Below, in pieces: positions 25,728-34,619 of a stretch of DNA of 64,000 nt (position 1 is the stretch's first letter; each line of letters begins with the position of its first letter). The notes under the pieces were generated by a model. That model made no database searches. It was not told the DNA's origin and saw only the letters and a list, made by a program, of their open reading frames with translations. Source of the DNA: Natranaerovirga hydrolytica (lineage in GTDB: Bacteria > Bacillota > Clostridia > Lachnospirales > DSM-24629); the NCBI RefSeq assembly GCF_004339095.1, contig NZ_SMGQ01000011.1, forward strand, positions 109,575 to 173,574, read 5' to 3'. The position numbers were made by a program, and so were the translations under genes.

Positions 25728-25763
25728 ATAATCCTCACTTATATAAGTGAGGATTATATTTTT
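25728..25763 (+). terminator. Intrinsic terminator behind the binding-protein gene
   Basis: ATAATCCTCACTTAT pairs with ATAAGTGAGGATTAT, followed by ATTTTT. It would make the binding protein more abundant than the downstream subunits. Confidence 0.88.
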
Positions 25764-25911
25764 AAAATCATTGGTTTTTATAGTTAGAAATTATTTTTAA
25801 AATATAATTTTTTGGTATGAAGTGCATTTCTTTTTAAAGTTTATCTTTTATTGATTTTCTTCAATATGTACAATAAAAAATAATGTAACTTAGACGGAGG
25901 TACAGATATTC

Positions 25912-26574
25912 ATGTATGATTTTAGCATAATTTTTGATGATTTTCATATTTTTATACCAGCCGCCATTGAAACCTTGAAGATTTCAGCTGCTTCAATTGT
26001 TTTTGGTGTTGTTGTAGGTTTAATAATAGCATTATTTAAAATATCAAAATTTAAACTTTTAAATATACCTGCAAGTATTTACATAGGTGTCATTAGAGGA
26101 ACGCCTATCTTATTACAACTATTGCTACTTTTTTATGGATTGACAAATATAATTAGACTGAACGCTTTTCCAGCAGCAGTGATAGCTTTTGGTGTTCATA
26201 ATAGTGCATATATTGCTGAAATTTTCAGAGGTTCCATTCTCTCTGTTGATATTGGCCAAAGAGAAGCTGCAAGGTCAATTGGTATGACAAAAACACAAGC
26301 TTTTAGACGGGTTATTTTTCCGCAAGCTTTTAAAAGAGCAGTACCCCCATTAGGTAATCAGTTTATTATTGCAATCAAAGACTCTTCTTTAGCTAGTGCA
26401 GTAGCTGTTAGAGAGTTATTAATGCAGGCTAGACAATTAGGATCAGCAACCTATCATCCCCTTGAATATTTAATGATAGCAGGTATTTACTATTTGATTA
26501 TTACTTTAAGTTTAAGTTATGTGGTTAAAAAAGTTGAAAAAAGACTAGCAGTAAGTGATAGAGGGAGGAGCTAA
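25912..26574 (+). CDS. Polar amino acid ABC transporter permease (HisM/GlnP family)
   Basis: The 220-residue protein has five membrane helices. It carries [20 protein letters not shown] and [20 protein letters not shown] near the N-terminus. The conserved coupling (EAA) loop is [20 protein letters not shown] followed by PQAF. It presumably forms the homodimeric channel for the binding protein at 24865 and the ATPase at 26577. GGAGG lies about 11 nt before the ATG. It starts about 205 bp after the binding-protein stop, beyond a terminator. Confidence 0.95.
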   Translation: MYDFSIIFDDFHIFIPAAIETLKISAASIVFGVVVGLIIALFKISKFKLLNIPASIYIGVIRGTPILLQLLLLFYGLTNIIRLNAFPAAVIAFGVHNSAYIAEIFRGSILSVDIGQREAARSIGMTKTQAFRRVIFPQAFKRAVPPLGNQFIIAIKDSSLASAVAVRELLMQARQLGSATYHPLEYLMIAGIYYLIITLSLSYVVKKVEKRLAVSDRGRS

Positions 26575-26576
26575 TT

Positions 26577-27323
26577 ATGAGTATAGAGACAACAAAAAAG
26601 ATGGTTCAAATGGAAAATATTCATAAAAGCTTTGGTAAGCTAAAGGTATTAAAAGGCGTTAATCTAACAGTTCACGAAGGCGAAGTGGTTGTTATAATAG
26701 GACCAAGTGGTTCTGGTAAAAGTACATTGTTAAGATGCATTAATTTTTTAGAACGCAGCCAAAAAGGTAAAATTTATATTAATGATATATTAGTAGAAAA
26801 AAAAGAGAAAGCCATTAATGACATGAGACAAAATGTGGGAATGGTTTTTCAACATTTTAATTTGTTTCCTCATATGACCGTTTTAGACAATGTTATCGAA
26901 GGACCTATACAAGTTAAAAAAATACCTAGAGATGAAGCCATACAAACAGCAGAAGGGATATTGGATAAAGTTGGTTTGGTAGATAAAAAAGACCAATATC
27001 CTGCTATGTTATCAGGTGGGCAAAAACAAAGGGTTGCCATTGCTAGAGCCTTAGAAATGAACCCAAATGTTATGTTATTTGATGAGCCCACATCGGCATT
27101 AGACCCTGAATTGGTTGGCGATGTATTGGCGGTAATGAAGGATTTAGCACACGAGGGTATGACAATGGTTGTTGTAACTCACGAAATGGGATTTGCTAGA
27201 GAAGTAGCCGATAGAGTAATATTTATGGACGAAGGTGTCATTGTTGAAGAAGGGACACCAGAAGATATTTTTGATAGCCCTAAGGAGCCAAGAACCAAAG
27301 AGTTTTTAAGTAAAATATTATAA
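26577..27323 (+). CDS. Polar amino acid ABC transporter ATP-binding protein (GlnQ-like)
   Basis: A cytoplasmic ATPase of 248 residues that powers the transporter with the 25912 permease. Walker A is GPSGSGKST (about 42-50), the Q-loop is [13 protein letters not shown], the signature is [15 protein letters not shown], Walker B is [14 protein letters not shown] and the H-loop is [10 protein letters not shown]. The start is ATG 26577 behind GGGAGGAG, 2 bp after the permease stop. A terminator follows. Confidence 0.96.
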   Translation: MSIETTKKMVQMENIHKSFGKLKVLKGVNLTVHEGEVVVIIGPSGSGKSTLLRCINFLERSQKGKIYINDILVEKKEKAINDMRQNVGMVFQHFNLFPHMTVLDNVIEGPIQVKKIPRDEAIQTAEGILDKVGLVDKKDQYPAMLSGGQKQRVAIARALEMNPNVMLFDEPTSALDPELVGDVLAVMKDLAHEGMTMVVVTHEMGFAREVADRVIFMDEGVIVEEGTPEDIFDSPKEPRTKEFLSKIL

Positions 27324-27329
27324 GAACCT

Positions 27330-27358
27330 CAAAAGCTAGCTTGTTGCTAGCTTTTTTT
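27330..27358 (+). terminator. Intrinsic terminator of the amino acid ABC operon
   Basis: AAAAGCTAGC, loop TTGTT, GCTAGCTTTTTTT. Confidence 0.88.
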
Positions 27359-27370
27359 GAGTGTGCTAAA

Positions 27371-27399
27371 TTGACTTTAAATAGTGAGAATGATAAAAT
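27371..27399 (+). promoter_or_regulatory. SigA-type promoter of the 27437 gene
   Basis: TTGACT (27371-27376), 17-bp spacer, TAAAAT (27394-27399), 38 bp before the ATG. Confidence 0.75.
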
Positions 27400-27436
27400 A
27401 TGAACGATACTAGAAATAAAGAGAGGGTCAATCATT

Positions 27437-28810
27437 ATGAATTTAAATAAAGCAAAAAAACAATTGGAAAAAGGCGAAAACATATCTGAATCACTAGAAA
27501 TCATCGTAGATAATCAAAAAACATTATATTATAATTATGCTTTGGTTAATTTTGCATTTGAATATATAGTTTTGGGAACTAAAATAGACGATTACTTAAC
27601 CAATAAAGAAAGTGAATGGATTATACTTAAAATTAAAGATATTACAGAGCGGGTTGTTTTAGATAAAAACATCGATGAAAGTCTTTTGAAAGAAATAGAT
27701 TCCTTAAGAAAAAATATTAGTAAAAAATTAGAGGTATTAACAACCTATGTAGATGAATTAGAAATATATGAGTATATTGTTAATCGACAAGAGAACAATC
27801 AAGACTTTATAAGTAATGAAGAGGTCTTTGCAAAAGAGATTGTATCTTTTGTTTTTGCTTCAAAAGATAATGTAACCATTAATCAAAAGTTAAAAGAAGT
27901 TTTAGAGCAACTGCCTATGCGATTAACAAAAGCTAAATTCTTTGATTATATACAAGATAGTTTGACACTATATAAAGGCACACCGGAAGATAAGTTAATT
28001 GATTTATTAAGTATATTAGAAAAAATATATTCACCTGAGAAAAATGAGGGTTATGGAGAAGAATTTGAAGATATCTATGCCTTAGTCAATAAAATAAAAT
28101 CAAAAGTGTCAAAAAATATGGAAGATCAAACAATTGCAGAAGTAAAAGAAGATTTTTTGTATGTCAGTACAGTGCTTAAAGAAAATGTGGATCGGTATTT
28201 AGACGCTATTAAAGTAACCAATTTATTATATACAATGATGGTATGCTTTGGTAAAAATATAGAACCTAACGCAAATGCTATAAAAATAATAAAAGAAGTC
28301 CAAGAAAAATGGCATGAGAACAATGAAGATATTATTGAAAATTTAATTAATGAGTTAGGGCAATTGGAAGGGGTTCAAGAGGATTTGAACTTTACAATAC
28401 AAAAAAATGAAAGTTCAATCGATTTAGCTGTAAATGATTATTATGCGGTCTATAAAAATACTCTAATTGAAAAAGATATTAATAATGTGAAAACAGCTCA
28501 ATCCTTGACGTCATCAAGTTTTTTTGTTGATTTAGAAGAATCTAATGAACCCAGTAATGTGTTAGATGATAAAAAGATATACGAGTTGGTAAATGCTTTT
28601 TTAAATCAAATAGAAATAGAAATGAAAAAAGATGATATGATTATTAGAAGAGCCAAAATGAGTAAAATTATAGCAACTTTGCCAACGTTTTTTAAAGAAG
28701 CAGAAGCGATATATGAGTATATAGCATTTGCTTTCAATCAATGTAGAGATCAACGCGAAAAAACAGCTAGTATTTCGCTTATTAAGGAACTTATGGAAGA
28801 TTATGAGTAA
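27437..28810 (+). CDS. Hypothetical helical cytoplasmic protein (457 aa)
   Basis: I do not recognise a family. The product is soluble, acidic and almost wholly helical by composition. It has many Lys/Glu/Leu/Ile heptad-like stretches (for example ESLLKEIDSLRKNISKKLEV and EEVFAKEIVSFVF) and no signal peptide, membrane helix or cysteine motif. A pair of similar blocks near residues 40-160 and 370-450 (YEYIxxxxxQ, KxIATLPTFFKEAEAIYEYI) hints at internal repetition. It has its own promoter and a GAGAGGGTC ribosome binding site. The small gene at 28914 follows on the same strand. Confidence 0.75.
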   Translation: MNLNKAKKQLEKGENISESLEIIVDNQKTLYYNYALVNFAFEYIVLGTKIDDYLTNKESEWIILKIKDITERVVLDKNIDESLLKEIDSLRKNISKKLEVLTTYVDELEIYEYIVNRQENNQDFISNEEVFAKEIVSFVFASKDNVTINQKLKEVLEQLPMRLTKAKFFDYIQDSLTLYKGTPEDKLIDLLSILEKIYSPEKNEGYGEEFEDIYALVNKIKSKVSKNMEDQTIAEVKEDFLYVSTVLKENVDRYLDAIKVTNLLYTMMVCFGKNIEPNANAIKIIKEVQEKWHENNEDIIENLINELGQLEGVQEDLNFTIQKNESSIDLAVNDYYAVYKNTLIEKDINNVKTAQSLTSSSFFVDLEESNEPSNVLDDKKIYELVNAFLNQIEIEMKKDDMIIRRAKMSKIIATLPTFFKEAEAIYEYIAFAFNQCRDQREKTASISLIKELMEDYE

Positions 28811-28913
28811 ATTACTTCTTTTTAGGAATACTATATTAATAAGTTAGATGGATTAATCTTATTGGATATTTTTATAAGACTAACTTAAATGAGTATTAGA
28901 AAGAAGGGTTAAT

Positions 28914-29084
28914 ATGCAACAAGAACAGTTTGAAAAAGTTCTAGAAGAGTTTAATCAAGCAGATATTGACAAGAAAATTGAAATTTATAGCACCACGCAA
29001 GGATTAAATGAAGAACAATATATGATTTTATTAAGAAATTTTCCAAGAGATCAGATTAAAGAATTAGAAAAAGCATTAGCTTAG
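28914..29084 (+). CDS. Small hypothetical protein (56 aa)
   Basis: The frame opens at ATG 28914 behind AAGAAGGG and ends at TAG 29084, directly before a terminator. The product starts MQQEQFEKVLEEFNQADIDK and ends ELEKALA; it is acidic and predicted fully helical. No family recognised. The clear ribosome binding site and terminator make it likely to be real. Confidence 0.65.
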   Translation: MQQEQFEKVLEEFNQADIDKKIEIYSTTQGLNEEQYMILLRNFPRDQIKELEKALA

Positions 29085-29090
29085 ACAAAT

Positions 29091-29117
29091 ACCCTCTAAA
29101 AAAAGAGGGTGTTTTTG
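29091..29117 (+). terminator. Intrinsic terminator
   Basis: ACCCTCT, A-rich loop, AGAGGGT, then GTTTTTGTT. Confidence 0.85.
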
Positions 29118-29207
29118 TTATATAAATAAAAGAATGGGGTATTCTTAAAAAGGAATGAATGTACCCATCTTACAAGTAACTTTATGTTAAATATGGAAAT
29201 AAAATTC

Positions 29208-29235
29208 TTGTAAATTATGTAATATTTGTTATACT
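29208..29235 (+). promoter_or_regulatory. SigA-type promoter
   Basis: TTGTAA (29208-29213), 16-bp spacer, TATACT (29230-29235), 31 bp before the start at 29267. Confidence 0.65.
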
Positions 29236-29266
29236 TATTGTATAGACAAGATAAAAGGTGATTATA

Positions 29267-29596
29267 ATGTGGCATGAAACATTATATATGAGTGAACACA
29301 TAACGGAAAAAGAAAAAACTAAGATAGTTAACAAGATCAATAAGGAAAAAAATGTTAAGGGTATTTTATGTCTATGCTTAACCAATAAAAAGAACTTCCA
29401 ATTAGAGATATTAAAGGTTAAAGATGTCATTAAAGAACAAGACAAAGCCAACATTAAGATAATTGGTATAGCAAAAGACAAAGAAGATGCATTTAACTTA
29501 ACTCAAAAGATAATAGAAATGATTTATAATGAAACAAAAGATGTGGTCATAAAAAAATATTTTTTATATGGTGAATACGATGAAAAAATCAGCTAA
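29267..29596 (+). CDS. Hypothetical protein (109 aa)
   Basis: ATG 29267 is chosen because AAAAGGTG lies 8 nt upstream; an in-frame GTG at 29258 overlaps that site. The protein (MWHETLYMSEH, NVKGILCLCLTNKKNFQLEI, NIKIIGIAKDKEDAFNLTQK) looks like a small alpha/beta fold without a recognised motif. It overlaps the next gene by 17 bp, so the two are translationally coupled, and the context of a membrane protein is the only clue to its role. Confidence 0.65.
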   Translation: MWHETLYMSEHITEKEKTKIVNKINKEKNVKGILCLCLTNKKNFQLEILKVKDVIKEQDKANIKIIGIAKDKEDAFNLTQKIIEMIYNETKDVVIKKYFLYGEYDEKIS

Positions 29597-30257
29597 TCTA
29601 GTAAGTTTTATTATTGGAATTATGTTTTTTTTGGTTTTGTTTTTTACTTCATTTGAGTGGGTTGCATTTAATGAAAGTTACTATAATTGGCATTATGAAA
29701 CCTATAATATTATGGAAAAAACTGAAATCAATCAAACAGAATTAATGGAAGTGACCCATGAAATGTTTGATTTTTTAAAAGGAAAAAGAGACGATTTTAT
29801 TATTGAAGCGCATATAGCAGGAGAATATCAAGAAATTTTTAATGAACGAGAAAAACTGCATATGGATGATGTACAAGAACTTTTTGTAATGGGTTATAAA
29901 ATTAGAAACTATAGTTTGTTAGGATTAATGATTCTAATGGTGTTTTTTTACATTTATTTCAAAAAATATTTTATAAACTTATTATTATGGTTACAATATA
30001 TAGTAATAGGCGCTATAGGCTCTTTTAGTACAGTTGGTATAATTGTTGCAACTAATTTTAATTATTTTTTCACATTATTTCATGAAATATTTTTTGATAA
30101 TGATTTATGGATTCTTAATCCCAACACAGATGTATTAATTAACATCGTTCCACTGAATTTTTTTATTAACATTACGTTGTTAATAGGTGCTGTATTCTTC
30201 ATAAATGGGGTAATTAGTATAGTGGTCATAAGATTTATTAAAAGGAGAATAACTTAA
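29580..30257 (+). CDS. TIGR01906 (DUF1461) family integral membrane protein
   Basis: The 225-residue protein has four hydrophobic helices. The first is near the N-terminus (LVSFIIGIMFFLVLFFTSF), followed by an extracytoplasmic loop. That loop carries the family's recurring pattern TELMEVTHEMFDFLKGKRDD and FNEREKLHMDDVQELF. Three more helices follow. The lactococcal and clostridial members of this family have no established biochemical function. It starts inside the end of the preceding gene. Confidence 0.8.
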   Translation: MKKSANLVSFIIGIMFFLVLFFTSFEWVAFNESYYNWHYETYNIMEKTEINQTELMEVTHEMFDFLKGKRDDFIIEAHIAGEYQEIFNEREKLHMDDVQELFVMGYKIRNYSLLGLMILMVFFYIYFKKYFINLLLWLQYIVIGAIGSFSTVGIIVATNFNYFFTLFHEIFFDNDLWILNPNTDVLINIVPLNFFINITLLIGAVFFINGVISIVVIRFIKRRIT

Positions 30258-30360
30258 TAAATTTAGAGTATATAAGTTAAGAATCATGAAAGGCGTATCA
30301 TCATATGGCTTTTGGTTTCAAGCTTTAAGGCTTTAAAAATAATTTACATAAGGTGAAAAT

Positions 30361-31281
30361 ATGTTATCCATTATTTTGGGAATATTAAAATATATTGTTT
30401 TTTTGCTATTGGGCATATTATTATTACTATTACTTATAATAAGTATAACATTGTTTGTTCCAATACGTTATAAAGCAAATGGCGACATTAATAACAGTTG
30501 TGTTAATATTTATGCAAAGGTGACTTGGTTGCTTAAGATATTAAGTATTGAACTTGAGCAAAAAGATAAGGACACCCTAATGCGTATTAAAATTTTTGGA
30601 ATAGACATTAATCAAAAGAAGAAAAAAAACAAACTCAGAAGAAAAAAAACCAAAAATAAAAAATCAAGAAAAGACAATACAAATAAACAAAGAAAAAACA
30701 CCCTTGACCATCTTGAAAAAGAAACTATAGATGACCATAAAGAAAGTATTAAAAAAGAAAAAATTAACGACAAATCTATGACAAAGTCTATGGATGTTTC
30801 TAGAAACAAAAAAAAAGAGGCGAGTACTAAAAAAAATAAACACAACAAAAAGAAAAAAGCTGGCAAAAAAACTTTTAGGCAAAAGTTTAAGGACTTAAAA
30901 GCAAAAATTCAGGCTTTAAAAGAACAAAAAAATAAAGTGATTGCATTTTGTACAAATGAAGAAAACAAAAAGAGTTTTAAAAAAGTCATTAAAGCGTTTA
31001 AAAAAGTCCTTAAGAAAATATTGCCTAAGCAATTTAGATTGTATTTAAAAATAGGAACAGGCGATCCAGCTTCAACGGGATATCTTTTAGGCATTTTAAG
31101 CTTATTATATACATTTAAAAATCAAGATTTATTATTAGAAGGAGACTTTGATGAAAAAGTGATTCAAGGCAATGTATCTATAAAAGGTAGAATATATATA
31201 GCCACATTTGTTATTGCAATTATAAAGTTAGCGTTGGATAAAAATCTTAGGAAATTGGCTTTGTCTAAAGGTTTTAGTTAA
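30361..31281 (+). CDS. DUF2953 family membrane protein
   Basis: The 306-residue protein has one strongly hydrophobic N-terminal helix (about 10-32), a VPIRYKANGDI strand and a conserved VTWLLKILSIELEQ stretch. A very Lys-rich low-complexity linker spans about 80-175. The C-terminal region KIGTGDPASTGYLLGILSLL is the hallmark of DUF2953 proteins (YtfI in Bacillus). These are encoded next to ytfJ/gerW and linked to sporulation. The gerW-like gene follows after 33 bp, supporting the call. Confidence 0.8.
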   Translation: MLSIILGILKYIVFLLLGILLLLLLIISITLFVPIRYKANGDINNSCVNIYAKVTWLLKILSIELEQKDKDTLMRIKIFGIDINQKKKKNKLRRKKTKNKKSRKDNTNKQRKNTLDHLEKETIDDHKESIKKEKINDKSMTKSMDVSRNKKKEASTKKNKHNKKKKAGKKTFRQKFKDLKAKIQALKEQKNKVIAFCTNEENKKSFKKVIKAFKKVLKKILPKQFRLYLKIGTGDPASTGYLLGILSLLYTFKNQDLLLEGDFDEKVIQGNVSIKGRIYIATFVIAIIKLALDKNLRKLALSKGFS

Positions 31282-31314
31282 GGCTTAGCTTTGAATTATA
31301 AAGGAGGATATAAA

Positions 31315-31680
31315 ATGGAATCTAATTTTAAAAAAACAGTAGACTCTTTGTTTACAGGAATGGAAAATTTTTTAACAACAAAAACAGTTGTAGGAGAAGC
31401 AATTCATATTGATGATACAATTATATTGCCATTAGTAGATGTCAGTTTTGGTGTGGGAGCAGGTGCTTCAGACGGCAAAGAAGATAAAAAAAGTAGCGGT
31501 GGTGGTGGATTAGGCGCAAAAATCACTCCAAGTGCAATTTTAGTCATTCAAAACGGACAAACAAAATTAGTTAATGTAAAAGATCAAGATAACATTAATA
31601 AAATTATTGAGATGGTACCCGATTTAATGGAAAAAATTAATTTAAAGTCTAAGAAAAAAGAAGAAAATGAAGAAGAGTAA
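31315..31680 (+). CDS. ytfJ: GerW family sporulation protein (YtfJ)
   Basis: The 121-residue protein carries the family core: TVVGEAIHIDDTIILPLVDV, then SFGVGAGA, a Gly/Ser-rich loop (KSSGGGGLGAKI) and PSAILVIQNGQTKLVNV. GerW proteins are made in the forespore and affect spore germination or coat assembly; their biochemistry is unclear. AAAGGAGG precedes ATG 31315. It is paired with the DUF2953 gene as in other Firmicutes. Confidence 0.92.
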   Translation: MESNFKKTVDSLFTGMENFLTTKTVVGEAIHIDDTIILPLVDVSFGVGAGASDGKEDKKSSGGGGLGAKITPSAILVIQNGQTKLVNVKDQDNINKIIEMVPDLMEKINLKSKKKEENEEE

Positions 31681-31694
31681 TTCACGGTAAGTAT

Positions 31695-31737
31695 CATTCT
31701 TACGTTTTTGGTTAAAATAATAAAAAACATAAGAATG
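31695..31737. repeat. Inverted repeat before the 31748 gene
   Basis: CATTCTTACGTTTTT (31695-31709) and AAAAACATAAGAATG (31723-31737) are complementary except one position. The right arm ends next to the GAGGTG ribosome binding site of the 31748 gene, so it may be a gerW terminator or affect translation of that gene. Confidence 0.55.
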
Positions 31738-31747
31738 AGGTGAAACA

Positions 31748-32026
31748 ATGCTAAATAGTATTTATGAACAAAGAAAACGCATAGAAGATAAGTATTATAT
31801 GTCTTTAACTATGCCTAGAAGTGAATATTTGTTAATATATGGTGATAACATTAATGAAAAAAATGCATCGGAGATAGTAGGGCAATATTTGGATTACAAA
31901 GAAGATGATGGTCGAGCAAATAATATAAAAATATATGATTACAAAGACAGTAATATTATTAATATTGAAGCAGATATTTCATACTTGGGCAATGATCATA
32001 CAGATTACACAAGAGTTTACTATTAA
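31748..32026 (+). CDS. Hypothetical protein (92 aa)
   Basis: ATG 31748 follows GAGGTGAAAC. The product starts MLNSIYEQRKRIEDKYYMSL and contains SEYLLIYGDNINEKNASEIV and IYDYKDSNIINIEADISYLG. It is soluble and Tyr/Asp-rich; no family recognised. It has its own unit between an inverted repeat and a bidirectional terminator. Confidence 0.65.
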   Translation: MLNSIYEQRKRIEDKYYMSLTMPRSEYLLIYGDNINEKNASEIVGQYLDYKEDDGRANNIKIYDYKDSNIINIEADISYLGNDHTDYTRVYY

Positions 32027-32032
32027 AAAATT

Positions 32033-32079
32033 AAAAAGATAAATTTCCTAGTAAAACACATTGAAATTTATCTTTTTTT
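32033..32079. terminator. Bidirectional intrinsic terminator
   Basis: AAAAAGATAAATTTC pairs with GAAATTTATCTTTTT, A-run on the left and T-run on the right, between convergent units. Confidence 0.85.
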
Positions 32080-32183
32080 ATTGGCTCAACTTATGCCTCT
32101 TGCTAGCGTAAGAGACACAAGTTGATCTGAAAGTAATATTCTGAAATCCTTGCTGGCAAGTTTGAGAACAATACTTTAATATT
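32078..32183 (-). repeat. Two-hairpin dispersed element, copy E
   Basis: Read on the minus strand. Module 1 pairs AAAGTATTGTTCT (32177-32165) with AGAATATTACTTT (32142-32130), one mismatch, around CTTGCCAGCAAGGATTT. Module 2 (32123-32088) pairs AACTTGTGTCTCTTA with AAGAGGCATAAGTT. It lies directly behind ychF in its sense orientation. End repeats are weak (CCTAATA / GCCAATA). Confidence 0.78.
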
Positions 32184-32191
32184 AGGGAAAC

Positions 32192-33289
32192 TTATACATT
32201 AAATCTAAATAAAATGACATCTCCATCTTGAACAACATAATCTTTGCCTTCTAAACGTACCAATCCTTTTTCTTTTGCAGAGGTGTATTGACCAGAATCT
32301 ATTAAATCATTATAACTCACCACTTCAGCCCTAATAAATCCCCGTTCAAAATCTGTATGGATTTTTCCAGCAGCCCCTGGTGCTTTTGTACCCTTGGTGA
32401 TTGTCCAAGCTCTTGTTTCTTTTGGTCCAGCCGTTAAGTAGCTAATTAAGCCTAATAAAGAATAACTGGCTTTAATGAGTTTATCTAATCCTGAGCTGCT
32501 AATACCTAAGTCTTCTAAAAATAATTTTTTTTCTTCATCATCCAGTTCGGATATTTCTTGTTCAATTTTTGCACAAATAACAAACGTTTCTGAGCCTTCT
32601 TGAGATGCAAAATCTCTTACTTCTTTTACAAAGGGGTTGTCTACACCGTCACTAATTAAATCATCTTCTAAGACATTAGTAGCATAAACAACAGGCTTAT
32701 TGGTTAATAAGTTTAAAGAATCTATAAAAATTTGTTCGTCGTCAGTGTTAGCTTCATAGCTTCTTATAGAGTGTTCATTTTCTAAGTGGTCTTTTAAAGT
32801 CTTAAGAATTTCAATTTCCTTTGCAATGGATTTATCAGATTTAGCAGCTTTAGCGGATTTTGCAATGCGCTTATCAACAATTTCTAAATCAGATAAAATA
32901 AGTTCTAAATTAATGGTTTCGATATCTCTAAGAGGGTCAACAGAACCTTCTACGTGTACAACATTAGGATCTTCAAAACAACGGACAACGTGAAGAATGG
33001 CATCGACTTCTCTAATGTTAGATAAAAATTGATTACCAAGACCTTCACCTTTTGAAGCACCCTTTACTAATCCTGCAATATCTACAAATTCTATTGTTGC
33101 AGGTAAAATCTTTTCAGAGTTATACAACTGACTTAATTTATTTAATCTTTCATCAGGAACACTAACAATACCTATATTAGGATCAATGGTGCAAAAAGGG
33201 TAATTTGCTGATTCAGCCCCTGCTTTAGTCAAAGAATTAAATAAGGTACTCTTGCCTACATTAGGCAATCCAACTATACCAAGTTTCAT
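32192..33289 (-). CDS. ychF: Redox-regulated ATPase/GTPase YchF (Obg family)
   Basis: The product has 365 residues, the usual size. G1 is GLPNVGKST, G3 is DIAGLVKGASKGEGLGN, and the nucleotide specificity motif is atypical, as in all YchF proteins, which prefer ATP. The C-terminal TGS domain reads AWTITKGTKAPGAAGKIHTD, FERGFIRAEV and a final DGDVILFRFNV. YchF associates with ribosomes and modulates stress responses. The start is ATG 33289 (MKLGIVGLPN); ATG 33295 is an alternative, both behind AAAGG. It is a single-gene unit with element copy E behind it. Confidence 0.95.
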   Translation of the reverse strand: MKLGIVGLPNVGKSTLFNSLTKAGAESANYPFCTIDPNIGIVSVPDERLNKLSQLYNSEKILPATIEFVDIAGLVKGASKGEGLGNQFLSNIREVDAILHVVRCFEDPNVVHVEGSVDPLRDIETINLELILSDLEIVDKRIAKSAKAAKSDKSIAKEIEILKTLKDHLENEHSIRSYEANTDDEQIFIDSLNLLTNKPVVYATNVLEDDLISDGVDNPFVKEVRDFASQEGSETFVICAKIEQEISELDDEEKKLFLEDLGISSSGLDKLIKASYSLLGLISYLTAGPKETRAWTITKGTKAPGAAGKIHTDFERGFIRAEVVSYNDLIDSGQYTSAKEKGLVRLEGKDYVVQDGDVILFRFNV

Positions 33290-33371
33290 TTTCATACATC
33301 CTTTCAATCTTTAATCTATGTGTAACAATATGTTTTTGACAAGAGGAAGTGTTATTTAAACAAAAGAGTGA

Positions 33372-33397
33372 CGATATATTAGGAAGCTAACATATCG
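33372..33397 (-). terminator. Probable terminator of the 33411 small gene
   Basis: On the minus strand CGATATGTTAG, loop CTTC, CTAATATATCG (one G-U) is followed by TCACTCTTTTGTTT. Confidence 0.6.
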
Positions 33398-33410
33398 CCT
33401 GGTTTTAAAC

Positions 33411-33581
33411 TTATTTTCTTTTAAAAATCAATCCTAGGATAATGCCTTTTATAAAAGCAATTATAGCAATAATAATAGTTGTTTTTTTGAAATCTAATTC
33501 AATTATGCTTGTTTCATTAGGAGAATTTTCTATATCTCTTTGAGCAGTTCTGTAATGACGTCTTTGACGATTCGTAGTCAT
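33411..33581 (-). CDS. Small membrane protein (56 aa)
   Basis: ATG 33581 follows AAAGGAGTG. The product starts with a basic segment (MTTNRQRRHYRTAQRDIE) and ends with a single hydrophobic helix (TTIIIAIIAFIKGIILGLIF) and KRK. It is likely a tail-anchored membrane peptide. No family recognised. It has its own ribosome binding site and terminator. Confidence 0.65.
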   Translation of the reverse strand: MTTNRQRRHYRTAQRDIENSPNETSIIELDFKKTTIIIAIIAFIKGIILGLIFKRK

Positions 33582-33682
33582 AATAACACTCCTTTACATA
33601 TTTATAGAATACAAATATTTTAACACAAAACCTTGAAAAATAAAAGCTACAGCAAAAATAAAATAAAAATATCATTTTTCAT

Positions 33683-33710
33683 TTGATTTTTGTGATTTTT
33701 TTGCTAAAAT
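33683..33710 (+). promoter_or_regulatory. SigA-type promoter of lgt
   Basis: TTGATT (33683-33688), 16-bp spacer, TAAAAT (33705-33710), 33 bp before the ATG. Confidence 0.7.
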
Positions 33711-33743
33711 ATAAAGAGTGATTTAATAAAGGAGGAATAAATT

Positions 33744-34589
33744 ATGAATGGACCCGATATTATCTTTCCGAATTTAGGTATAGAAATTAATAACTTAAAT
33801 CCCATTGCCTTTAGACTTTTTGGGATTGAGGTTTATTGGTATGGGATTATTATTGCCTTAGCTGTTTTTGTTGGCTTATTTATAGCACAAAATGAAGCTA
33901 AAAGAACCAATCAAGACCCTAATATTTATTTTGATTTCTTAATCTACGCTTTTGTTTTTTCGGTTATTGGTGCTAGACTATATTATGTTATTTTTGCTTG
34001 GAATGAAGTAGACAGTTTTTTTTCAGTTAGAGATGGCGGACTAGCCATTTATGGTGCAATTATTGCCGCAGTCATTACGCTATATTTTTATACGAAAATA
34101 AAAAAGCTGTCGTTTTTTACCTTAGCAGATACAGCGTGTTTAGGATTAATAGCAGGACAAATTATAGGTAGGTGGGGAAATTTTCTTAACAGAGAAGCTT
34201 ATGGTGGTTATACCGAATCATTATTTGCTATGATGTTAAAAAGAGAAGAAGCTAAAAGTATTCCCGTAAGCTTATTAGACAAAACAAAAATTATTGAAGG
34301 CATTGAATACATACAAGTACAACCGACATTCTTGTATGAGTCTCTTTGGAATATTGGTGTGTTAATGATACTCATATTCTATCGTAAAAAGAAAAAATTT
34401 GAAGGTGAAATTTTTGCATATTATATTTTAGGGTATGCATTGGGAAGGTTCTGGATAGAAGGCCTAAGAACAGATCAATTATTAGTAGCCGGAACAAATA
34501 TTCCTGTTTCACAAGTGGTTGCATTATTATCGGCTATTGCAGCACTTGTTTTTGTAATCATTAAGAGAAGACAATTAAAAAACACCTAA
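33744..34589 (+). CDS. lgt: Prolipoprotein diacylglyceryl transferase
   Basis: Transfers diacylglycerol from phosphatidylglycerol to the lipobox cysteine of prolipoproteins in the cytoplasmic membrane. The 281-residue protein has seven membrane helices. The family signature is IIGRWGNFLNREAYGG, with VYWYGIIIALAVFVG early and RFWIEGLRTDQL near the end. The insertion between GNFLNREAYGG and VQPTFLYES is of the usual size. GGAGG precedes ATG. The Spo0E-like gene follows 30 bp downstream. Confidence 0.96.
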   Translation: MNGPDIIFPNLGIEINNLNPIAFRLFGIEVYWYGIIIALAVFVGLFIAQNEAKRTNQDPNIYFDFLIYAFVFSVIGARLYYVIFAWNEVDSFFSVRDGGLAIYGAIIAAVITLYFYTKIKKLSFFTLADTACLGLIAGQIIGRWGNFLNREAYGGYTESLFAMMLKREEAKSIPVSLLDKTKIIEGIEYIQVQPTFLYESLWNIGVLMILIFYRKKKKFEGEIFAYYILGYALGRFWIEGLRTDQLLVAGTNIPVSQVVALLSAIAALVFVIIKRRQLKNT

Positions 34590-34619
34590 AATGTAAAATT
34601 CAGTTTTGGAGGGTGAAAG

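Noticed and set aside
30612-30882. Minus-strand hydrophobic frames opposite the Lys-rich linker of the DUF2953 protein
   Set aside because: Phe/Leu-rich products are the expected antisense of AAA/AAG-rich coding sequence.
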